Source: JARFPW01 sp035464655 (GTDB lineage: Bacteria > Gemmatimonadota > Gemmatimonadetes > Palauibacterales > Palauibacteraceae). From it: 19,017 nucleotides of DNA. The translations under genes were made by a program, and so were the position numbers. The stretch covers positions 1 to 19,017 of the forward strand of contig DATHRZ010000049.1 of the NCBI GenBank assembly GCA_035464655.1, read 5' to 3'. The notes beneath the pieces are model-generated. The model did not search any database, was not told the origin of the DNA, and worked only from the letters and a program-made list of their open reading frames with translations. Below, piece after piece: positions 15,047 through 19,017 of this stretch. Numbering within the stretch: position 1 is the stretch's first letter; each line of letters opens with the position of its first letter.

Positions 15047-15386
15047 GGCTCCATCACGTAGACGCAATCGGCTTCCATGCGCTTGCCCGTCGGCGGAACC
15101 GGGCCGCCCTCGCCGGTGTGGGTAGCCCGGAAGACCGCGTAGGCCGCGACGTTGTTGCGTTCCTCATCGACCCCGAACGAGCCAATCTCGTACTCGCCGT
15201 CCGGCAGCGGCGACATCATGCCCCGCATCCAGTTCGTATACGCCTCGAGCGTCTCGATCCCGGACAGGGCGTCGACCTGACCGGCGAAGCTCGCGTCGGG
15301 GTGACAGAAGGCCCTGCATACCTCCCAGCCGTTACCGACTCGCAGTTGTCGAAGAACTGCCTCGCCGTCGCCTTCACGGCGCTCAT
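15031..15386 (-). pseudogene. NTF2-like (SnoaL-fold) gene with a frameshift and missing C-terminus
   Basis: ATG 15386 follows TTGGAGGACGGG, a strong ribosome binding site, and reads MSAVKATARQFFDNCES. The frame then continues out of phase, whereas the next frame carries the natural continuation, NGWEVCRAFCHPDASFAGQ, then TLEAYTNWMRGMMSPLPDGE and ATHTGEGGPVPPTGKRMEAD, ending YVMEP. Adding one G at the TCGGTAAC site (near 15335) would restore a single frame (-CES-G-NGWE-). Family members known to me carry about 25-30 further residues after YVME (a 'KIWNDG...LGW' end), which is absent here: the frame stops at 15031 inside the methyltransferase start. Two independent lesions point to a true pseudogene, although the indel alone could be a base error. 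Confidence 0.75.
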
Positions 15387-15600
15387 CCCGTCCTCCAAGC
15401 AGTGAGAAATACAGGTACCTGCGCCGGTCGGTGGACAATACGCCTGGAGATCGGGCCAGGCGAGCGGGCGGCGGGAGGCCCTGCAGGACGCGCTCCTGAA
15501 GGCAACACGGGGATCTGCAGCCAGGTTGGTCAAGCGTCAGCCCCGTTCGCGAGCAGCATGTCGCCGTGTTCCATGAGGACGCCTCGCATCGGGGTCGTAC

Positions 15601-15639
15601 GCTCGCTATGGACAAGGTGCCGGACCTTCGGGAGCGAGC
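15601..15639. terminator. Nested hairpin after the second methyltransferase gene
   Basis: GCTCGCT (15601-15607) pairs with AGCGAGC (15633-15639), and inside it AAGGT (15614-15618) pairs with ACCTT (15624-15628) around the loop GCCGG. On the minus-strand transcript the structure starts right at the TAG of the methyltransferase (15639-15641). There is no T-run, so this is a terminator-like fold, possibly one that protects the 3' end of the message. Confidence 0.4.
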
Positions 15640-16454
15640 TATCGCGCCTCGGCCGCGAACACGAAACGCGACAAGCGCCGCTCCTCGGCGAGCCGGGCGG
15701 CGACCTCGAAGAACGCCTGCTGGCCGGCGAAGGTCGCCTCGCCCTCGATCTTCCGCAGGTCCGCGGCCCGCGCACCGCGCGAGTCCCACCACTGCCGCGC
15801 CATACGTGCCATGTTCTCCGTCCGGTCCTCGACCGCGACGACGTCGAAGCCGGCTCCGGCGAGCAGCTCTTCGTCGACTCCCCGGGGCACGAACAGGAAG
15901 AACCCGATCGAGCTCCGGATCCGCATCTCCTCGTCGGTAATCGGTCCGGTGATCGTGATGGGGTCGGTGAAGACGAGACGCCCCCCGTCCTTCATCACCC
16001 TGCGCCACTCGCGGAGCACACTGGGGCGGTCCGGGAGGTGGTTGATTGCGTCGACACAGATCACGCCGTCGAAGCTCGCGTCCTCGAAAGGCAATGGACG
16101 ACTCGCGTCCGCTTGCCGGAACGACGCTCTGTCCCCGAGCCCCTCTTCGGCCGCCAGGCGCCGCGCGGCGGCCACACCCTGCTCGTGAAGATCGACCCCA
16201 ACCACCGAGCAGCCGGTTTCCCTGGCGATCCGCAGCGTGGGCCCGCCGGAACCGCAAGCGATGTCCAGCAAGCGGGAGCCCTCGTCCAGTGCGAGCCACG
16301 ACATGAACAGGTCCTGCTCTTCGGCGGTCAGCCAGCCGGTCTGTCCCAGGTCCTCTCCGAACGCCTCGCGCCGAATATCCGCGTATACCTGGGACGCGAA
16401 CCCCTCGTAGGTCGCCCCGTAGTGATCGACGTGCCCCTCGCCGCTCGTGCTCAT
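15639..16454 (-). CDS. Class I SAM-dependent methyltransferase
   Basis: A 271-residue methyltransferase starting at ATG 16454 (MSTSGEGHVDHYGATYEGFA). Motif I is LLDIACGSGGPTLRIA (62-77), and the motif II acidic residue is in GVDLHEQGV (86-94). The region RPLPFEDASFDGVICVDAIN and the downstream REWRRVMKDGGRLVFTDPI give motifs post-II and III. A helical C-terminal lid with MARQWWDSRGARAADL and FAGQQAFFEVAARLAEERRL follows. The overall plan resembles methyltransferases acting on small amines or lipids (sarcosine/dimethylglycine-like or cyclopropane-type proteins), but the acceptor is not determined. A GGTAGG abuts the ATG. It is the first gene of a minus-strand run that includes the broken NTF2 gene, a second methyltransferase and a SnoaL-like gene. 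Confidence 0.93.
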   Translation of the reverse strand: MSTSGEGHVDHYGATYEGFASQVYADIRREAFGEDLGQTGWLTAEEQDLFMSWLALDEGSRLLDIACGSGGPTLRIARETGCSVVGVDLHEQGVAAARRLAAEEGLGDRASFRQADASRPLPFEDASFDGVICVDAINHLPDRPSVLREWRRVMKDGGRLVFTDPITITGPITDEEMRIRSSIGFFLFVPRGVDEELLAGAGFDVVAVEDRTENMARMARQWWDSRGARAADLRKIEGEATFAGQQAFFEVAARLAEERRLSRFVFAAEAR

Positions 16455-16669
16455 CCTACCGCGCGGGCTTGGCTGTGTAGGATCCGTTCACGAGCTCACC
16501 TCCGCATCGGCCTCGGGGGATGTTTGTGCAACACTCGGAAGCCCCTTCGTGGTCTTCACGCGCAGTCTCCCTCGGGCAAAATGGTGATCCTGGCGATCCG
16601 CGGGCTTCCCGGTTTATCTCGAGGTCCGCCTCGACACTTCATGATCCCTTCCACACGACCCGCCGTCCC

Positions 16670-17182
16670 TCACGCGTCAGCCCCCTCACCCAGCGTACGC
16701 ACGATGTCGTCTACGCGAGCGACGGGCACCGGGTCGAGTTCCTCGATGTAGCGTTGGAATGGGGGTGAGAACACGGGCCTCCTGGCTCCCCACCACGCCT
16801 GCAGACCCGGAGCCTTGGCGTACGTGCCGAAGAGAAGCCCCCAGCCGTGCCAAAGCTCGTCGGCCAACGTGCCCTGGAGGTGCTGGTAGTGCATGTCCTC
16901 GAAGGTGCGGAAGAACGTGAAGGCCAGATGAGAGAACTGTGATCGCTGCCGCTCGCTCAGCTGGGTGGGGTCCTCGGTCCCCGTCTGCCAGATCCATGCA
17001 AGCTCGGGGTCGCTCTGAATCGGCTTGTTCCAGTCCCGACCCGCGGCGGCGATGGAATGGGCCATCGACGCTTTCGTGACCAAGGTCCCGTGCCGAATCT
17101 GCGAGGCGAGGTAGACGAGGGTAACGATCACGCCCAACGCTCCGATCAACTCGGCGATAGCTGCGAGAGCATCCCAGTTCAT
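16670..17182 (-). CDS. Small single-helix membrane protein of the 'NWEALG' type, copy 2
   Basis: A 170-residue paralogue of the protein at 11373-11900. ATG 17182 is preferred over the 17212 candidate because GGAGGG lies six bases upstream and the protein then begins MNWDALAAIAELIGALGVIV, the conserved start. The helix spans about residues 6-25 (with TLVYLASQIRHG after it), and a soluble domain with WIWQTGTEDPTQLSERQRSQ and WHGWGLLFGTYAKAPGLQAW follows. The function is unknown. It is separated from the methyltransferase gene by about 215 bp without a supported gene. Having two copies within 6 kb suggests an expanded lineage-specific family. Confidence 0.8.
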   Translation of the reverse strand: MNWDALAAIAELIGALGVIVTLVYLASQIRHGTLVTKASMAHSIAAAGRDWNKPIQSDPELAWIWQTGTEDPTQLSERQRSQFSHLAFTFFRTFEDMHYQHLQGTLADELWHGWGLLFGTYAKAPGLQAWWGARRPVFSPPFQRYIEELDPVPVARVDDIVRTLGEGADA

Positions 17183-17351
17183 CGTTTCCCTCCGCGACCG
17201 ATTCGAGAGCATCGCCCGGCCGCCCGGGGCCGGGGAGCACGTAGCCTAACACGTGATCGTCCGGTACGGGCGCCCCTTCCTGGCCGATACTCTGACGAAC
17301 GACGCCCGCGCCCGCGCGTTCCTCCCTGAAGGGCGTCCGGCTCGTGGTCGC

Positions 17352-17777
17352 TCAGCCGACGCCGAGCAACTGGAGCCGGGGGTCAGAGTAATCAATCACC
17401 GCGGCGCGTTCGGTCAGGACATCCGCGCCGAGAATTCCGCCGACGGCCGGTGATGCCGACTGTTCCAGCTGACGATTCACCTGAGATAGGTCTACCACCG
17501 CGAGCCTGATGCCCTCCACACGTATTGCGCCGAGCTCCAGACAATCGACGTCGACCATATCGATCCCGTTCACGGTCACGCACCCGATGGTGCCCAATTC
17601 AGTGGGTTCGCCCACCAAGCTATGACGGGCTACCCAGACGCGGTCCAAAAGGGTCGCGTTGGCTCCCGTATCGATGAGCAGGGTGATCGGGGAACCGTTG
17701 ATTGCGCCGGACACGTAGAGCAGTCCGAGCGGTGATCGCTCGAGGGGAAGAACGACCCATTCGTGTTGTTTCCGCAT
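17352..17777 (-). CDS. Retropepsin-like aspartic protease domain protein
   Basis: A 141-residue cytosolic protein with a single aspartic-protease lobe. The catalytic motif is LLIDTGANATLLD (residues 33-45, Asp36-Thr-Gly-Ala), followed by beta strands and a closing GGILGADVLTERAAVIDY segment, which is equivalent to the hydrophobic-hydrophobic-Gly motif before the terminal strands. Family members act as dimers, like viral retropepsins or bacterial PerP-type proteases; some are inactive. The length is full for a one-domain member and there is no signal peptide. ATG 17777 has GGAGGG five bases upstream. It is divergent from the RHH-like gene at 17880 across an AT-rich palindrome, so the two may share control. 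Confidence 0.88.
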   Translation of the reverse strand: MRKQHEWVVLPLERSPLGLLYVSGAINGSPITLLIDTGANATLLDRVWVARHSLVGEPTELGTIGCVTVNGIDMVDVDCLELGAIRVEGIRLAVVDLSQVNRQLEQSASPAVGGILGADVLTERAAVIDYSDPRLQLLGVG

Positions 17778-17795
17778 GGAGCCCTCCGGTCAGTT

Positions 17796-17824
17796 GCGTA
17801 ATTAAATTACGCGATACAAATTAC
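17796..17824. promoter_or_regulatory. 17-bp palindromic operator in an AT-rich divergent promoter region
   Basis: GCGTAATT-A-AATTACGC (17796-17812) is a perfect dyad around one central A. The half-site end AAATTAC (17804-17810) recurs as AAATTAC at 17818-17824, 14 bp on. The stretch is strikingly AT-rich for this GC-rich DNA and lies between the starts of two divergent genes (17777 and 17880), the place expected for an operator. The ribbon-helix-helix-like product of the gene to the right is an obvious candidate to bind it. Confidence 0.6.
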
Positions 17825-17879
17825 ACACGGCGTAACCGTCACGCCAGCGTAGCCTTCAGGCCAGGTTCAGGGGGGCGGC

Positions 17880-18302
17880 ATGCAGAGAACAAAGCGGGGC
17901 GCTTGGGGCGCTGTACAGGAAGCACTTCGCCAAAGTGGGCTAGACTTCGAACTCCCCGACCTCAGCGACGTGAATCCCTCGGAGTGTAAGGTCGTGTGCG
18001 TTCCCCTTCGGCTGGGCGACAGCTTGCGCGAAATGGGGAAGGAGGCACGGGATCAGGTGGTGATGGTCCGCGTGGATGACGACACCAAGCAGAGCTTGGA
18101 TGCCTGGGTGGCGACGGGTGCGCTGAAGAGCCGATCAGAGGCCGCGGCCTTGTTCATTCGGGAAGGACTGAAGGTTCGAGCGCAGGAACTTCAGGAACTC
18201 GAGGGTGCTCTGCGTGATCTCCGTCGGGCCAGGGATCAACTCGAGCAAAAGGCTCGCGACATCCTCCGTAACAAGCCGAAGGAGGGTAAAAAGGGAGACT
18301 AG
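17880..18302 (+). CDS. Ribbon-helix-helix-like DNA-binding protein with C-terminal coiled coil
   Basis: A 140-residue protein. Residues 60-98 (VVMVRVDDDTKQSLDAWVAT, then SRSEAAALFIREGL) look like a ribbon-helix-helix domain: one beta strand with alternating hydrophobics, a first helix and a second helix with the Ser-Arg-Ser-Glu-Ala start. A helical, heptad-like stretch follows (about 99-130, rich in Glu, Leu and Arg) and then a basic tail, NKPKEGKKGD. The first 55 residues are a separate segment (AVQEALRQSGLDFELPDLSD) not recognised. AGGGGGGCGGC precedes ATG 17880. It is likely self-regulating through the palindrome at 17796-17812. An antitoxin-like or chromosome-associated role is possible, but no toxin partner gene is seen beside it. 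Confidence 0.72.
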   Translation: MQRTKRGAWGAVQEALRQSGLDFELPDLSDVNPSECKVVCVPLRLGDSLREMGKEARDQVVMVRVDDDTKQSLDAWVATGALKSRSEAAALFIREGLKVRAQELQELEGALRDLRRARDQLEQKARDILRNKPKEGKKGD

Positions 18303-18388
18303 CCCGAAGCACGTCCAGGAGCCCCGGAGAGGATGACCGGTCGACGGGGCGTGATCCGCCGGTCGAGGCGTGCCGGCGAGACCTCGCG

Positions 18389-18540
18389 ATGCACCACATG
18401 CAGACGTCGACCATCACCGTCCCGGAGGTGTCCTTCCTCCCCGGGTACGACGACGCGAAATGGTGCTATCGGGCGTTCCGTGCCTGGACGGGATCGACGC
18501 CCGGGCAAAGAAGGCTCTCAAACACGCTCCGGAGTTCTGA
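18389..18540 (+). pseudogene. Weak coding-like DNA, possibly a frameshifted small gene
   Basis: Frame 1 from ATG 18389 reads MHHMQTSTITVPEV, then FLPGYDDAKWCYRAF, with good third-position bias for some 30 codons and then degrades. Another frame carries CLDGIDARAKKALKHAPEF up to TGA 18538-18540, which also looks like protein. A single indel near 18480 would join them into a protein of about 50 residues. No ribosome binding site is strong. This is a tentative call; nothing is recognised. Confidence 0.25.
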
Positions 18541-18553
18541 CCCCGAAAGACTC

Positions 18554-18703
18554 TCAACTCTCCCCGGTGGCCGCCGTCGAGGGGCGATACGCCTCCCAGT
18601 CTTCCGGTACGGAGTACGCGGACTCTCGTATCGCGTCAGCCCGGTCCGCCGATTCGAGGGAAAACTGCAACGCCAGCTCCTCACGCGTGCCAAGCTCGCG
18701 CAC
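18554..18703 (-). CDS. Candidate 49-aa small protein
   Basis: A minus-strand frame ending at TGA 18554-18556 with protein-like composition: RELGTREELALQFSLESADR, then AIRESAYSVPEDWEAYRPS. GTG 18703 is the most likely start, with GGAGGAG about 14 bases upstream, slightly far. The open frame continues upstream without an ATG. The Glu/Ala/Arg-rich first half looks helical. No family is recognised. It is divergent from the sufC leader (start at 18865). Confidence 0.35.
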   Translation of the reverse strand: MRELGTREELALQFSLESADRADAIRESAYSVPEDWEAYRPSTAATGES

Positions 18704-18764
18704 GGCCCCGCACGGCTCCTCCGCGCCTTGACCCCAACCCCCTTCACCCCCTACCTTCCTCGTT

Positions 18765-18783
18765 GATAGCGAGAATCATTCTT
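18765..18783 (+). promoter_or_regulatory. Fur-box-like site upstream of sufC
   Basis: GATAGCGAGAATCATTCTT matches the classical 19-bp Fur consensus (GATAATGATAATCATTATC) at 14 of 19 positions. Its core AGAAT-C-ATTCT is a perfect dyad. It lies 82-100 bp before the sufC ATG, where an iron-responsive operator would be expected, since suf operons are commonly iron- or oxidative-stress-controlled. Other dyad-binding regulators of this kind cannot be excluded. A clear -35/-10 pair is not visible beside it. Confidence 0.5.
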
Positions 18784-18810
18784 GAAAAGGGCCGGGCGGT
18801 GCGGGGGCGT

Positions 18811-18837
18811 GGGGGATCTCACCACTGAGGATCCCCC
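18811..18837 (+). promoter_or_regulatory. Hairpin in the sufC leader
   Basis: GGGGGATC (18811-18818) pairs perfectly with GATCCCCC (18830-18837) around an 11-base loop, ending 27 bases before the sufC start codon. It could terminate a preceding transcript or act as an attenuator or mRNA stabiliser; without a T-run, an intrinsic terminator is less likely. Confidence 0.4.
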
Positions 18838-18864
18838 TTCCGTGTCTCTGGCCCGGGGGGAGAT

Positions 18865-19017
18865 ATGAGCGAGCCACTTCTGAAGATCGACGGTCTACGC
18901 GCGCGCGTGATGGAGGGCGACGGGACGGAGATCCTGCGCGGCGTGGACCTGGAGGTGCACGACGGCGAGATCCACGCGATCATGGGGCCGAACGGCTCGG
19001 GCAAGAGCACGCTGGCC
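18865..19017 (+). CDS. sufC: Fe-S cluster assembly ATPase SufC, 5' part
   Basis: The first 51 codons of an ABC-type ATPase, cut by the right edge. It reads MSEPLLKIDGLRARVMEGDG, then a core beta-strand segment, GVDLEVHDGEIHAIMGPNG, and the Walker A box GPNGSGKST (residues 41-49). 'IHAIMGPNGSGKSTLA' is diagnostic of SufC, the cytosolic ATPase that works with SufB and SufD to build Fe-S clusters. ATG 18865 follows GGGGGGAGAT. sufB and sufD would be expected to the right, outside the window. The leader carries the Fur-box-like site and hairpin. Full-length SufC is about 250 residues. Confidence 0.93.
   Translation, partial: MSEPLLKIDGLRARVMEGDGTEILRGVDLEVHDGEIHAIMGPNGSGKSTLA

Noticed and set aside
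15534..15600. A minus-strand peptide ending RGVLMEHGDMLLANGADA between the two methyltransferase-side genes.
   Set aside because: It looks protein-like but has no upstream start with a ribosome site and no recognisable family; it may be a remnant, but the evidence is too thin.
18460..18540. A 26-codon frame (MVLSGVPCLDG...) recalling the start of DUF433 antitoxins.
   Set aside because: Only the SGVPCL segment fits; the rest does not follow the DUF433 pattern and no toxin gene is adjacent.
1..19017. CRISPR arrays, tRNA or rRNA genes, insertion sequences, integrases.
   Set aside because: No regularly spaced repeats, no cloverleaf or rRNA signatures and no transposase or recombinase frames were found.

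Overview
The window is strongly GC-rich, with G or C at most third codon positions, and densely packed. Its gene types suggest a Gemmatimonadota (Longimicrobiales-like) genome or a related soil or marine lineage. The pointers are a PadR regulator beside a permease-prefix/DUF4153-like membrane protein, a large membrane-anchored TolB-N/TPR protein, small one-helix 'NWEALG' membrane proteins, DUF6090-like proteins and many short lipoproteins. This placement is inferred from gene types; there is no rRNA or other marker gene.

Layout. 1-618 (minus): tandem small DUF2007-like proteins, possibly continuing off the left edge. 788-1246 (minus): a putative secreted or lipoprotein. 1290-3222 (plus): a padR-permease operon behind a recognisable sigma70-type promoter overlaid with ATACAT/ATGTAT repeats. 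3313-4359 (minus): an M23 peptidase lipoprotein that converges on the permease gene across a stem-loop. 4467-4679 (plus): a short ORF that looks like the tail of a subclass-B3-type metallo-beta-lactamase. 4684-6357 (minus): a tightly spaced set of a small ORF, an aspartate/glutamate racemase-family protein and a DUF6090-like membrane protein. 6442-7237: a DUF4256 gene divergent from a 57-aa two-helix membrane protein. 7246-8660 (minus): a dienelactone-hydrolase lipoprotein with a coupled small upstream gene and a further gene remnant. 8746-11250 (plus): a TolB-N/TPR protein interrupted by one in-frame TGA. 11373-17182 (minus): a one-helix membrane protein, an N-acetyltransferase-like remnant, nhaA, a SnoaL-like protein, a methyltransferase, a broken NTF2-like gene, a second methyltransferase and a paralogue of the one-helix protein. 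17352-18302: a retropepsin-like protease divergent from a ribbon-helix-helix-like protein across an AT-rich palindrome. 18303-18864: small uncertain ORFs, then a Fur-box-like site and a hairpin leading into sufC, which is cut by the right edge.

Functional coherence is mostly local. The PadR-permease pair is probably a self-regulated two-gene unit. The protease/RHH pair shares a likely operator. The sufC leader suggests iron control of Fe-S cluster assembly. NhaA gives sodium/proton homeostasis. A striking feature is the number of decayed or truncated genes (TPR protein, NTF2-like protein, lactamase tail, acetyltransferase head, and fragments near 8480-8660 and 18389-18540). This marks the window as a plastic accessory region, or else reflects some base errors in the assembly. 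No mobile element, tRNA, rRNA or CRISPR array was seen. The best candidate for an undescribed small system is the protease/RHH divergent pair with its palindrome.
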